IMG/VR virus record: IMGVR_UViG_3300042518_001860
Span: 1 to 64,000 of that record
Length of the DNA stretch: 64,000 nt
From: a virus
Reading direction: 5' to 3' (one strand)
Below the pieces are notes generated by a model. It was not told where the DNA came from, searched no databases, and saw only the letters and a program-made list of their open reading frames with translations. Both the position numbers and the translations under genes were made by a program. Of this stretch, positions 6,070 to 13,307 are shown piece after piece. Numbering within the stretch: position 1 is the first letter of the stretch; each line of letters opens with the position of its first letter.

Positions 6070-6456
6070 GTGAAGTGCTTGTTCTTCTACTCGTCGAGCC
6101 AAGACGTTTTCTACCAGGCCACCCACAAGCTCCGCTGGCTACTGAAGGCCTATGACCCTGATCCCTCCTTCGAGACCTTCCGCCGCCAAGTGGTTGAAGA
6201 CGAAGACTATTTCACGAGCTTGTCTCAATTCGGGATCACTTGGGGCTTTGTGCGACCGCACATTGGTTTCATCTGGGACCCTAAGACCGAAGCCTTCAAC
6301 CGTGCCTTGAGTGAGTTCTGTGCTTGGTTTGACCAGACCATGGACAACCCGAAAAACCGCAACTCGGTTGGAGGTTATCGGTTCGTTGAGTTCCATCCCG
6401 GTCAGCGTTGCTACGAGGCACTCCTTCAACTTCATCCTGAAGGGGAGGCAGAGTGA
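6070..6456 (+). CDS. Hypothetical protein, 128 aa
   Basis: The GTG at 6070 is chosen because a perfect AAGGAGG precedes it by seven bases; upstream in-frame codons fall in the hairpin region. The product starts MKCLFFYSSSQDVFYQATHK and is rich in aromatic residues, with a WGFVRPHIGFIWDP segment. No known domain or membrane segment. The stop overlaps the next GTG (GTGA). Function unknown. Confidence 0.75.
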   Translation: MKCLFFYSSSQDVFYQATHKLRWLLKAYDPDPSFETFRRQVVEDEDYFTSLSQFGITWGFVRPHIGFIWDPKTEAFNRALSEFCAWFDQTMDNPKNRNSVGGYRFVEFHPGQRCYEALLQLHPEGEAE

Positions 6457-6833
6457 CTACCAACTACTACGCGACTGGACTAGGTCTTCCTTCCATTGGT
6501 ACTCGAGTTCACCTCGGATTGAGCGCAAGCGGGTGGGTCTTCCAACTCAGGGTCTACCCGAATCTTGGCATCTCCTCTTGGGCAGATTGGTGGACCCTAC
6601 TGTCCAAGCCCGGAGTGCGAATCTGGGATGAGTACAAACATCGCGTCAGCCTGTCTGATTTCCTCAAGGTGGTGACGGAGCGTGAGCGCGGAAGCCAAGC
6701 AGTACGCTCTGCCGAATGGTGGCTAGTAAATCAGGCAGAACCTGGGCCCTGTGGCTTGGCCAGGTCTCGCGCGCACCTGGTCTACTCTTACGGGGAGGGA
6801 ACCTGGGAGTGCCATGACAAGGACTTCTCGTAA
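6453..6833 (+). CDS. Hypothetical protein, 126 aa
   Basis: GTG start behind GGGAGG, overlapping the previous stop. Rich in Trp and Gly (SSWADWWTLL, SAEWWLVNQAE) and probably beta-rich. No family recognised. It sits between two other unknown genes in the same short operon, and a small leader frame begins ten bases after its stop. Confidence 0.7.
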   Translation: MTTNYYATGLGLPSIGTRVHLGLSASGWVFQLRVYPNLGISSWADWWTLLSKPGVRIWDEYKHRVSLSDFLKVVTERERGSQAVRSAEWWLVNQAEPGPCGLARSRAHLVYSYGEGTWECHDKDFS

Positions 6834-6842
6834 GGAGCGGAG

Positions 6843-6887
6843 ATGAACATATATTTCAATGGGTTGGAGCAGGAAAACACAAAATGA
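6843..6887 (+). CDS. 14-residue leader peptide, translationally coupled
   Basis: An ATG behind TAAGGAGCGGAG opens a 14-codon frame, MNIYFNGLEQENTK, whose TGA (6885-6887) overlaps the ATG of the next gene (6884). A near-ideal ribosome site for so short a frame suggests it is translated. Its role may be coupling or attenuation of 6884. It could also be non-functional. Confidence 0.45.
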   Translation: MNIYFNGLEQENTK

Positions 6888-7840
6888 ACATCACCCATCA
6901 GGACATGCTCAAGGTCTGGGGGTACCTGCCCGCCAGGTTCTTCCTGAAGTTCGACGTGACGGCTACCCACGGGAAGTTCCTTGTCTTTCGAGAGGGGTCT
7001 TTGGAATGCGTCGTGGGGGTTCAGTTCGGAGGCCGCTACGTTTACGGCCTTCACAAAACAAACGGCGGAAAGTCGAACGTCGCATTGGCGGGTGGCCGCG
7101 GTTATCACCACAAGTGCGCTGAGGCCATCCTCATGCTCAGTGGGGAGAAGGCCAGCGAGCTTCGGAGCGCCCCGTCCACGCTGGAGGAGCGCCTTCTTCG
7201 ACAGTACGAGCACGAGGTCGTCTTTGGTGAAGACGCTGTTTGTGTCGTCCCCCCTCCTTACCACCCGGATCTGCTCGACTTGATGGTTGCGTCCAAGAGC
7301 GTGCAGGTTCACGCTACTGCCGCGCTACACGTAACACGGTGGGAGCACCAAGAAGTGCTGCTCCGAGACAGGGATCATGCTGTCCTCCTCGGCTTGCTGC
7401 AGAACCCACACTTGTGGCTGCGCTGCGTAGACGATCTCGCCACGGGCCCTTACAGCCACGACGTCCGAGAGCTCGCAATTCGCCGTGGGCCCAGTATCGA
7501 AGCGCTTGGTGCCTGCTTGATCAACGAGCCGCATGCAGATCTACGCGCGCTTGCCATTCGGATGTTGCCTCAGAGCGCGGTCACGAGCTTCAGATTCTGG
7601 TTGCGCAACGAGACCTCCCCCGTGGTGTGGCGCGCCCTTGCGGAGCGAAACTTCGTACCTCTCCCCGAGCGCATCTCGATGGTGAACCCTGAGCAAGACC
7701 AAGACGTCCGTCTGGCCATGTGCAAGCGGAGTGATCTCTCGACTGAGGAGGCTAAATGCCTCCTGACTGCTGCGACACCAAAGATGCGCGCCGCTATCAA
7801 GGCGAACCTCAACTGGCCTTTGCCGCGTTCCCCGTCTTGA
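6884..7840 (+). CDS. Hypothetical protein, 318 aa, probable helical repeats in C-terminal half
   Basis: The ATG overlaps the leader-peptide stop. The N-terminal 150 residues look like a mixed fold (VVGVQFGGRYVYGLHKTNGG; later RGYHHKCAEAILMLSGEK). Residues about 160-315 contain regularly spaced helices with HPDLLDLMV, RELAIRRGPS, LRALAIRMLP and VRLAMCKRSDL, resembling HEAT or leucine-rich variant repeats used for protein binding. No catalytic motif is seen. Its stop overlaps the -35 box of the promoter at 7837. Confidence 0.7.
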   Translation: MNITHQDMLKVWGYLPARFFLKFDVTATHGKFLVFREGSLECVVGVQFGGRYVYGLHKTNGGKSNVALAGGRGYHHKCAEAILMLSGEKASELRSAPSTLEERLLRQYEHEVVFGEDAVCVVPPPYHPDLLDLMVASKSVQVHATAALHVTRWEHQEVLLRDRDHAVLLGLLQNPHLWLRCVDDLATGPYSHDVRELAIRRGPSIEALGACLINEPHADLRALAIRMLPQSAVTSFRFWLRNETSPVVWRALAERNFVPLPERISMVNPEQDQDVRLAMCKRSDLSTEEAKCLLTAATPKMRAAIKANLNWPLPRSPS

Positions 7841-7865
7841 CACGGTGGTAAAACTGTTGTAAGTT
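7837..7865 (+). promoter_or_regulatory. Promoter TTGACA-17-TAAGTT with AAACTGTTGTA element
   Basis: TTGACA (7837-7842) overlaps the previous stop codon; TAAGTT (7860-7865) follows after 17 bases. AAAACTGTTG abuts the -10 box exactly as at 4204. The predicted start is near 7872, 18 bases before the ATG at 7890. Confidence 0.65.
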
Positions 7866-7889
7866 GCTGCTAGCTTCAATTGGGGACTC

Positions 7890-8183
7890 ATGACCACTAT
7901 GCGGAACGATAGACCACCCTTTGGCTGGTTCCAGATTGAAAAGTACGAGGTCGAGGACGTCCAGTCCTTAGGGCGGGCGAGTGAGGTCGTCCGCCTCGAG
8001 GAGGAGGTGGGAGGTCTTCGTGGCTTCGAGAAGTTCATCAGGACCGCTATCATTTTCCGCGACGGAAGCTACGCCTTCTCCCGCTTCCGTGCGGTTGAGC
8101 TGGCAAAGCGCATCTCGGCAGCCCTCCAGAGTGGTTCAGCAGTCGAAACGCCCTCCTCCACACAAAAAGGAGACAAGGCATGA
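7890..8183 (+). CDS. Hypothetical protein, 97 aa
   Basis: First gene after the promoter at 7837, with a weak GGGGA ribosome site. It is an alpha/beta protein with a hydrophobic strand (FIRTAIIFRDGSYAFSRF) followed by a helix and a polar tail. Not recognised. The stop overlaps the next start. Confidence 0.7.
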   Translation: MTTMRNDRPPFGWFQIEKYEVEDVQSLGRASEVVRLEEEVGGLRGFEKFIRTAIIFRDGSYAFSRFRAVELAKRISAALQSGSAVETPSSTQKGDKA

Positions 8184-8422
8184 GTCGTCCACTGGCCACA
8201 CGAGAAGTGAAGCAGGGGGTTGTTCTTCGCTTGCAGGACGACCGTTTCATTGGTGTTGCCTTGACAGGCCACACCCCCACTACGTTGAACCTGGCCGTCC
8301 TGTTCTCTCCCGAGAACCTCGAAGAGCTCGAGCGCCTCGAGCGCATGTTCGGGGCGACCCGAGTGGCTGCCGAACGGACAATCATCACCAGATTGGCAAC
8401 CGAGTCGAGGAGTTCACCATGA
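8180..8422 (+). CDS. Hypothetical protein, 80 aa
   Basis: ATG behind AAGGAGACAAGGC, overlapping the previous stop. The first 45 residues are strand-rich (GVVLRLQDDRFIGVALTG); the rest is a charged helix (ENLEELERLERMFG). Small single-domain protein of unknown role in a run of small early genes. Confidence 0.65.
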   Translation: MSRPLATREVKQGVVLRLQDDRFIGVALTGHTPTTLNLAVLFSPENLEELERLERMFGATRVAAERTIITRLATESRSSP

Positions 8423-8718
8423 GGGCGCTCAAGCGTGTTCTGGATCGAGTAGGTGACCGAGTTGCAGCCTGGGTGCTTGGCTCGCTCGAGAGTGACGAGT
8501 CGACTGCCGCAGACGACTTGTACTTCGCCCTGATCCGCTCAGGCCTGCGCGTTGACGTGACGTGGCGCGATGAGCCGGATGCAGGTCGCGTGCGTCGAAT
8601 CTCGTACACCAATTCAAGGGGTGACCGCATCGTCGCTCATGACTTCACGTCCAACGGTCGGTACCTATTGACCGTCTGGGACTCCCCGACAACCAACCTC
8701 GCCCCCGAGGTCAAGTAG
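8419..8718 (+). CDS. Hypothetical protein, 99 aa
   Basis: The ATG at 8419 overlaps the previous stop (ATGA) and follows GAGGAG. The N-terminal helix (MRALKRVLDRVGDRVAAWVL) is amphipathic; the rest is polar and beta-rich (RVRRISYTNSRGDRIVAHDF). No family recognised. Confidence 0.65.
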   Translation: MRALKRVLDRVGDRVAAWVLGSLESDESTAADDLYFALIRSGLRVDVTWRDEPDAGRVRRISYTNSRGDRIVAHDFTSNGRYLLTVWDSPTTNLAPEVK

Positions 8719-8732
8719 AATCAGAGTTTCCC

Positions 8733-9083
8733 ATGCAGAGTGAAGACGCTGTTTTTTCCGTCTCCAAGACGTCGTTCTGGACGATCAAGACGCAGGGTCG
8801 CGGCCTCTTGTTGAAAGCGCAAGATCTCCGCAATCTTTTGATCCTGTTGAACTTTGCTGAGGAGCATCCCAGCTTGCAGTTCGACGCCCAAGTCCGCACC
8901 GTCAATTCGGGATTCATCACGATTCGTACCTGGGATGAGGGTCAAACCTTCGTCAGACTGGCAGAGCTCAACGAAAGCGGGGAATTTCTCGGTTCCGTCA
9001 CTCTCTTCAGGAGCCGACTGGCCGAACTCGTCACCGCGGTCACTCGAGAGCTGCAGAACCAGAAAGACGGACATGCCGCCTGA
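8733..9083 (+). CDS. Hypothetical protein, 116 aa
   Basis: The ATG at 8733 has no strong ribosome site; translation may follow from the gene 14 bases upstream. The protein alternates strands and helices (SFWTIKTQGRGLLLKAQDLR), with a C-terminal helix LAELVTAVTRELQNQKDG. Unknown function. Confidence 0.65.
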   Translation: MQSEDAVFSVSKTSFWTIKTQGRGLLLKAQDLRNLLILLNFAEEHPSLQFDAQVRTVNSGFITIRTWDEGQTFVRLAELNESGEFLGSVTLFRSRLAELVTAVTRELQNQKDGHAA

Positions 9084-9128
9084 CCTGCGCGGCGAAGGTT
9101 CTGGTAACCTGCGTGGGGGGAGTGAGGC

Positions 9129-9602
9129 GTGTTGACTGCCCTTCTCCAAATCCTCCTGATCGGTGACTCGCTGTTTACGTCTACGGCCACCCACACAGAG
9201 CTCGAGCGGGCAGGGGTGGAAGTGGTCGTAGACGCGAAGGTGGGCAGGCGTGCGACGGAAGCGCACCTACGCTTCTGTCCGGATACGGCTTTCGTCCAGC
9301 TCGGTTCCAATGATGCTGTGCATGGGCAGAGCGCGGAGGGGCTGGCTGCGCTTCGCGAACTGTACCGGAAGCTCCGGGTCTGCAACAGCAAGCTCTTGGT
9401 CATGTTGCCGCCCGGCTCCAGCCCGAAGATCCGAGCATTCGCACAGAAGCTGTTCGACCACGCGCAGCCTTCCGGCGGCCCCAACACGAGCTGCACGGTC
9501 CTCCTCTCTCAAGCCCTTCCTGGTGGAACACCGGACGGGGTACACCCCACAGTTCGCGGCTACCGTGAGCTAGGGCGCAGAATTGCGCAGGAGCTGAAGT
9601 AA
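9129..9602 (+). CDS. SGNH/GDSL-type hydrolase, 157 aa
   Basis: Block I is IGDSLF (residues 10-15, nucleophile Ser), block III is QLGSNDAV (about 57-64) and block V is DGVHPT (about 138-143) with the catalytic Asp/His. The oxyanion Gly of block II is less clear. The family cleaves acyl or acetyl esters of lipids or polysaccharides. The GTG at 9129 follows GGGGGGAGTGAGG; a TTG next to it is an alternative. The N-terminus is hydrophobic but too short and too close to the catalytic motif to be a signal peptide. In a phage it could deacetylate surface sugars or act on membrane lipids (inference). Confidence 0.82.
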   Translation: MLTALLQILLIGDSLFTSTATHTELERAGVEVVVDAKVGRRATEAHLRFCPDTAFVQLGSNDAVHGQSAEGLAALRELYRKLRVCNSKLLVMLPPGSSPKIRAFAQKLFDHAQPSGGPNTSCTVLLSQALPGGTPDGVHPTVRGYRELGRRIAQELK

Positions 9603-9612
9603 CTGTCGCATA

Positions 9613-9810
9613 GTGGGTAGGTTTCGAAGCGCCGTCTACCACATTAACTCAGAGCACGTCGTCGTGTTCGAGTACGGCGATTCTTCCGAAGCCTGCTACA
9701 AGCTGGACCCGTCAACTTCCTTGGCGGATGTTCACAGCACGATCAACTGTTTTCTGCACAACCGGCGTGTAGCCGCCGTGGTTGGCGCCAAGAAGGTGGT
9801 CTCAATATGA
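9613..9810 (+). CDS. Small hypothetical protein, 65 aa
   Basis: GTG start 11 bases after the hydrolase stop; the ribosome site is weak. Strand-rich N-terminus (AVYHINSEHVVVFEYG) resembling KTSC-like small domains, but not proven. The stop overlaps the next ATG. Confidence 0.55.
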   Translation: MGRFRSAVYHINSEHVVVFEYGDSSEACYKLDPSTSLADVHSTINCFLHNRRVAAVVGAKKVVSI

Positions 9811-10193
9811 GGAATCCGATTCAACCGGTCGTTGTCGCCGAGGGTGGTGTGGTGCGCTTCAAGAAGAACCTCCTGGTTAATGCGCTGGTCGAACACGGCG
9901 CAAAGACCGGGCTCGGCTTGAACCAACTCGCCGTGAGGTTCTCCGCCCCCGAACACGCTGACGACCGGCGTCAGCTCGCGCAGCTCATCGGTTACAGCCT
10001 CTCAGGGTTCGCAGATCTGAGCTATGCTGACGACGAGACCTGCATCGCCGCTGAGCAGATGCGCCAAGGCAAGAGTGAGGTCCAGGCTCGTATCGAGGCT
10101 CTCGAGACGAAGCTCGAACTGGTTCGTGGCGGGATGCGCGACGTTGTAGCCACCCTCTTTGAGATTCACCCCGACGATTTGGATGGCGGTTGA
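9807..10193 (+). CDS. Hypothetical phage protein, 128 aa
   Basis: The ATG overlaps the previous stop. It reads GVVRFKKNLLVNALVEHGAK near the start, then a helical region, and a C-terminal coiled coil (QARIEALETKLELVRGG). It ends in an acidic DDLDGG. The type occurs as a small conserved phage hypothetical; I cannot assign a role. An inverted repeat (AACCTC/GAGGTT, 10193-10210) follows at the stop. Confidence 0.7.
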   Translation: MRNPIQPVVVAEGGVVRFKKNLLVNALVEHGAKTGLGLNQLAVRFSAPEHADDRRQLAQLIGYSLSGFADLSYADDETCIAAEQMRQGKSEVQARIEALETKLELVRGGMRDVVATLFEIHPDDLDGG

Positions 10194-10220
10194 ACCTCTT
10201 GTCTGAGGTTTGAAAAACTG

Positions 10221-10249
10221 TTGCATCAAGCTCGAGCTCATGGTATAGG
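10221..10249 (+). promoter_or_regulatory. Promoter TTGCAT-17-TATAGG
   Basis: TTGCAT (10221-10226), 17 bases, TATAGG (10244-10249). Here the -35 box is the end of the motif AAAAACTGTTGCA. The predicted start near 10256 decides the start codon of the next gene (TTG 10276 rather than GTG 10249). Confidence 0.65.
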
Positions 10250-10275
10250 TGCTGAAACTATGCCGAGGACGAATC

Positions 10276-10692
10276 TTGAAGACCCAACCGACCGACATCG
10301 ACCGTGAGGCGGCCTCTCTGTTCGAGCCTGCGCCGGGGATGCGAGTCGCGTACCGGAGCATCTTTCACGGCCGGGCCAAGATGGAGTGGTGCCGGGTCAG
10401 GGATGGTAGAAACTGCATTTACGGCGGTGTCGATGGTATCGACACAGACGACCCGGCGACGGTCGGGTGCATGCTCGCGCAGGTCGAGGAACGCGGCGGC
10501 GGCGTGATTTGGACTCAACCTCACTGGCGCGTGAGCATCCCTGATGATGCGCCATATCACGGCAAGACGACAGCGACGATTATCGGGCGTAGCTGGTCTG
10601 TGATGACTATTGACGGCGTGGTCGGCGACGGGCCGACTGAGGGCGCTGCGCTGGTCGCGGTGATGCGCAAGCTGAAGGGGGTGAAGCGATGA
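10276..10692 (+). CDS. Hypothetical protein, 138 aa, first gene of a GC-richer cassette
   Basis: The TTG at 10276 follows GAGGA by seven bases and lies downstream of the promoter; earlier in-frame starts fall within the -10 box. The product starts MKTQPTDIDREAASLFEPAP and has strand-rich segments (EWCRVRDGRNCIYGGVDGID). No family recognised. It begins a block (to 12763) with higher G+C and more CGG/GCG codons than its neighbours. Confidence 0.65.
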   Translation: MKTQPTDIDREAASLFEPAPGMRVAYRSIFHGRAKMEWCRVRDGRNCIYGGVDGIDTDDPATVGCMLAQVEERGGGVIWTQPHWRVSIPDDAPYHGKTTATIIGRSWSVMTIDGVVGDGPTEGAALVAVMRKLKGVKR

Positions 10693-11084
10693 ACCTGGAC
10701 GAAATCAAGGCGCGGGCCGCTGCGGCGACGTCGGGGCCGTGGGGCGTGTCGACGTGGGAAGATCGAGAGGATGGTGGATTTTGCGCGGCCGGGCCACATC
10801 ACATATACGAGGACGCCGACGACCCGGATGAAGCGGCGTATGACGCGGCGCAGGTGGACGCTGTGTTCATCGCTAATGCCCGCACCGACATCCCCGCGCT
10901 CGTCGCGGAGGTCGAGCGGCTGCGGGCGCGGCGGGCAGAGGTCTGCGAGTGCGTCGGGGTCACCATGGGGTACCAGCAGGGTATGACCGTTGTCGCGTGG
11001 TTCCTCGACTACAGCGTATCGGCAAGGGTCGAGTGCCCTCGCTGCCACGGCTCCGGCGCGGTCATCGTGGAGGGCGACGCATGA
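10689..11084 (+). CDS. Ead/Ea22-like phage protein with zinc knuckle, 131 aa
   Basis: N-terminal LDEIKARAAAATSGPWG and FIANARTDIPALVAEVERLR are hallmarks of the Ead/Ea22-like accessory proteins common in phage early regions; their function is not known. The C-terminus carries CPRCHGSGAV, a CxxCxGxG zinc knuckle as in DnaJ, with a further Cys pair at CECVG. The ATG overlaps the previous stop. Confidence 0.72.
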   Translation: MNLDEIKARAAAATSGPWGVSTWEDREDGGFCAAGPHHIYEDADDPDEAAYDAAQVDAVFIANARTDIPALVAEVERLRARRAEVCECVGVTMGYQQGMTVVAWFLDYSVSARVECPRCHGSGAVIVEGDA

Positions 11085-11521
11085 CCACCATCGAGGACCT
11101 GTGTGCCCTTCTGCCTGCCGAGCTGAACGGGGCGCCGACGCAACCGGGGTTTTATGTCGTGGAGGCTGGCAGCATTCCTGCGCGCGTTGTGGAGGTCGAG
11201 GTGGTCGGCGGCGGCGTATGGTGGGGTCGGCACAACATGCGTCACGCTGACATCACTCGCCACGCACCGATTGCCTTTACGTCCGTTGCCGAGACGCGGC
11301 GGGCCAATGATGCGGAGGCCGAGCGCGACGCGCTCAAGGTGGAGGTCGAGCGGTTGAAGGCTGCGCTCGAACGGGAAATGGAGCGGCAGTTCCGCGTCGG
11401 CGTTGTGCTCGCCGAATCGGGTTGCGATTGTGACTGCGGGCATCACTATGATGACCACGATGACGACTGCGAACGGTGTCTGGGGTGCCGCGTTGAGGCG
11501 GCGCTGCGGAGCAGGCCATGA
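11081..11521 (+). CDS. Phage protein with coiled coil and Cys/His cluster, 146 aa
   Basis: ATG at 11081 overlapping the previous stop. Residues 1-60 are strand-rich (QPGFYVVEAGSIPARVVEVE), then a coiled coil (RDALKVEVERLKAALEREME) as in Ead/Ea22-type proteins. A C-terminal CDCDCGHHYDDHDDDCERCL segment is rich in Cys, His and Asp and probably binds metal. It belongs to the same GC-rich cassette; role unknown. Confidence 0.7.
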   Translation: MTTIEDLCALLPAELNGAPTQPGFYVVEAGSIPARVVEVEVVGGGVWWGRHNMRHADITRHAPIAFTSVAETRRANDAEAERDALKVEVERLKAALEREMERQFRVGVVLAESGCDCDCGHHYDDHDDDCERCLGCRVEAALRSRP

Positions 11522-11616
11522 AGACCATCCGATTGCTCTTCAACGACGAGATGGCCCGCGCCGTCGTCTTGGGCCTGCTGCGCATCGAGTTTGAGGGGGT
11601 GAATCATGTCCCCTGA
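11518..11616 (+). CDS. 32-residue peptide resembling the start of an ASCH-domain protein
   Basis: An ATG overlapping the previous stop opens MKTIRLLFNDEMARAVVLGL and ends HVP at TGA 11614-11616, overlapping the next gene, which starts at 11606. The first 15 residues resemble the N-terminus of phage ASCH proteins (K-x-I-x-x-x-F-x-x-x-M-x-R-A-I/V), which then continue EGRKTQTRR. Here that continuation is missing, so it may be a remnant. It could still be translated as a coupling peptide. Confidence 0.4.
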   Translation: MKTIRLLFNDEMARAVVLGLLRIEFEGVNHVP

Positions 11617-12256
11617 CCGCCTGGAGATCACCCGGCGATGCCCCGGCTCCGGCCGATCCCTGGAGTCCCTCCCGGAGGAGACCGGCCCTCGCGTCGCCTG
11701 CCCCGGTTGCGGCTCGACGTTCGGGCGAGTCCAGTCCCGGAGCGGAATCCCCCACCACGACTCGCCGCGCGCCGCGCGTACCACGACGCCCCCGGCCGCC
11801 GACATTGCCACACCCTTGATCCGCGCCAGGACGCCGGAGGATCGCGGAGTCTACGCCCGCGAGCGCGAGGCCGATGCGCTCGCCCGGCGCTTTATGCGCT
11901 CTCCGAAGTTCAAGCCTCTCCGCGGCATGTGCGCGGTTGTCATTGGCGGATGGGCCGACGGAACGCCGCTGCGGTGGGACGGTAGCGGGTGGGCAGACTC
12001 GGACGGAGACTCAATCTACGGGTCGTGCGACGTCGTTCTGGATCTCGATGACGACCTGACCCGCGCCGGGCTGCTTCCGGTCGTGCGCGCGGCGCACGGC
12101 GCTCCGCATTTCGGAGTATGGTGCCGGCCCATGAACGAGCCGCATGTGCGGTGGTCATGTGGCGAGGCAGGCGGGCGCATATGGCTCGGACCCACCGAAG
12201 AATCCGCTCTTCTCACCGCCCTGGAGGCCGCTCGTGCGGCACGGGGGGAACGATGA
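11606..12256 (+). CDS. Hypothetical protein with N-terminal zinc ribbon, 216 aa
   Basis: ATG behind GAGGGGG. CPGSGRSL and CPGCGSTF (residues 12-39) form a probable zinc ribbon, followed by a Pro/Thr-rich linker. The C-terminal half has GMCAVVIGGWADGTPLRWDG and ends in an Ala-rich helix (ESALLTALEAARAARGE) similar to the 10276 product. Several proteins of this cassette share this style, suggesting common ancestry. Function unknown. Confidence 0.68.
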   Translation: MSPDRLEITRRCPGSGRSLESLPEETGPRVACPGCGSTFGRVQSRSGIPHHDSPRAARTTTPPAADIATPLIRARTPEDRGVYAREREADALARRFMRSPKFKPLRGMCAVVIGGWADGTPLRWDGSGWADSDGDSIYGSCDVVLDLDDDLTRAGLLPVVRAAHGAPHFGVWCRPMNEPHVRWSCGEAGGRIWLGPTEESALLTALEAARAARGER

Positions 12257-12495
12257 ACTTTCTGTCCATAGCCACCATCGTCGAGGTGATGTGCGGGTCC
12301 GGCACCCTGGACGCCGCGCTCGAGGCCGGCGAGTTGTTCGCCGAGCAGGCCAACCGCGAAGAGGACCGCGCGACGGGCGCGGACGGTGGCCGGATGCGGT
12401 GGCGATACGCCCCGGCGTCCGTCGTGGCCGAGCACTCGCGGCTGGCCCCTCGCTCGGCGTTCTGTCGACGCCGGATGTGCAGGAGTACGCGATGA
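12253..12495 (+). CDS. Small hypothetical protein, 80 aa
   Basis: The ATG at 12253 overlaps the previous stop. Helical with MNFLSIATIVEVMCGSGTLD, then an acidic helix (LFAEQANREEDRATGA) and a basic tail. Not recognised; part of the GC-rich cassette. Confidence 0.6.
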   Translation: MNFLSIATIVEVMCGSGTLDAALEAGELFAEQANREEDRATGADGGRMRWRYAPASVVAEHSRLAPRSAFCRRRMCRSTR

Positions 12496-12719
12496 CCGGG
12501 CCAATGACCGAAGCGGAAGCGGTCGCCGCATTCAAGGCCGAGATCGCTGCACTTCTCGCCCGATGGGGCGCAACCATCGAAGCGGCGGACCACTGGAAGG
12601 GATACTCCGAGTGCGGCGAGGACATTCGCATGACGGCGAGCATCGAGGTCATACACCCGGACGGGTATCCGCTATTCCTGGACGTCGACCTCGGTCGATA
12701 CCTGGATGGTGAGTTATGA
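12492..12719 (+). CDS. Small hypothetical protein, 75 aa
   Basis: The ATG at 12492 follows AGGAG by six bases and overlaps the previous stop. Helical N-terminus (EAEAVAAFKAEIAALLARWG) and strand-rich C-terminus (RMTASIEVIHPDGYPLFLDV). This two-part pattern occurs in small phage early proteins of unknown role. Confidence 0.65.
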   Translation: MTGPMTEAEAVAAFKAEIAALLARWGATIEAADHWKGYSECGEDIRMTASIEVIHPDGYPLFLDVDLGRYLDGEL

Positions 12720-12763
12720 AGAACAAGCGGAACACCCGGCGCGGCCGCGCGAAGAGGTGGTGA
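12716..12763 (+). CDS. 15-residue basic peptide
   Basis: ATG overlapping the previous stop gives MKNKRNTRRGRAKRW and then TGA. Nine of 15 residues are Lys or Arg. It could bind nucleic acid or be incidental. Its stop overlaps the -35 box of the next promoter, as another gene does at 7837. Confidence 0.3.
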   Translation: MKNKRNTRRGRAKRW

Positions 12764-12787
12764 CACGCTAACTGCCGAATGTAGCGT
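12760..12787 (+). promoter_or_regulatory. Possible promoter GTGACA-16-TAGCGT
   Basis: GTGACA (12760-12765), 16 bases, TAGCGT (12782-12787), in the only gap between the GC-rich cassette and the next gene. It is a weaker match than the others and lacks the AACTGTTG element. Confidence 0.35.
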
Positions 12788-12856
12788 CTTATGTCTTCCA
12801 GCAGGGCTTCGACCCGTACAGCACTATTCCACTCAAAAAATGCCAGGTGGTCGAAA

Positions 12857-13220
12857 ATGAGTAGTACCCCACTCGAGGCCCTTCTCCCCAACTTCAACTT
12901 CAGCGGATTCCCTGTAGAGGCCTGCAGCAAGATCGTTGACGAAACCTTGCGCGAATCTGAGCAGCCCTTCTGCGTGGTACTGTGCAACACCAAGGGGAAT
13001 TTGGCGGAGATCAGACTACTTCGCCCCCTACCTATTCTTCCCCCTGCCAGCGCATCGTGGGGACTCCCCTCTGTCCGTCTACTACGGCTGGACCTCTTTG
13101 AGCGGGCAGGACGTCTTTGACCACCACGAAAACTGCATCCACCTGGATGATGCTCGGGTCGTGGCGTGGCGAGGGGTAGACTTCGAGACCCTCCACCATG
13201 CTGAGTGGAGGGAGGATTGA
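12857..13220 (+). pseudogene. Small gene needing a +1 frameshift (about 120 aa)
   Basis: An ATG behind AGGTGG opens MSSTPLEALLPNFNFSGFPV, continuing to CNTKGNLAEI (about 13012). After that the protein-like reading is in the +1 frame: DYFAPYLFFPLPAHRGDSPL, ending FETLHHAEWRED at TGA 13218-13220. The first frame without a shift gives a Leu/Pro/Arg-rich tail to 13120 that looks non-coding, and the second frame has no ribosome site. An indel near 13012-13016, a sequence error or recoding would each explain this. No family recognised. Confidence 0.5.
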
Positions 13221-13251
13221 AGCCGGAACCTCAGGCTTGTGGAGAAAACTG

Positions 13252-13280
13252 TTGTACTTCTTGATCCTCTTTGCTAGAAA
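13252..13280 (+). promoter_or_regulatory. Promoter TTGTAC-17-TAGAAA
   Basis: TTGTAC (13252-13257), 17 bases, TAGAAA (13275-13280). The -35 box is the end of GAAAACTGTTGTAC, matching the arrangement at 10221. The predicted start near 13287 is about 20 bases before the ATG at 13308. Confidence 0.65.
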
Positions 13281-13307
13281 GTAGCAGCACTACTTGATGG
13301 AGACGCA

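Noticed and set aside
9081-9110. Possible promoter before the SGNH gene (TGACCT-18-TAACCT)
   Set aside because: The -35 match is poor and the gap is short; kept out of the feature list.
10193-10210. AACCTC/GAGGTT inverted repeat considered as a terminator
   Set aside because: Only six base pairs and no T run on either strand.
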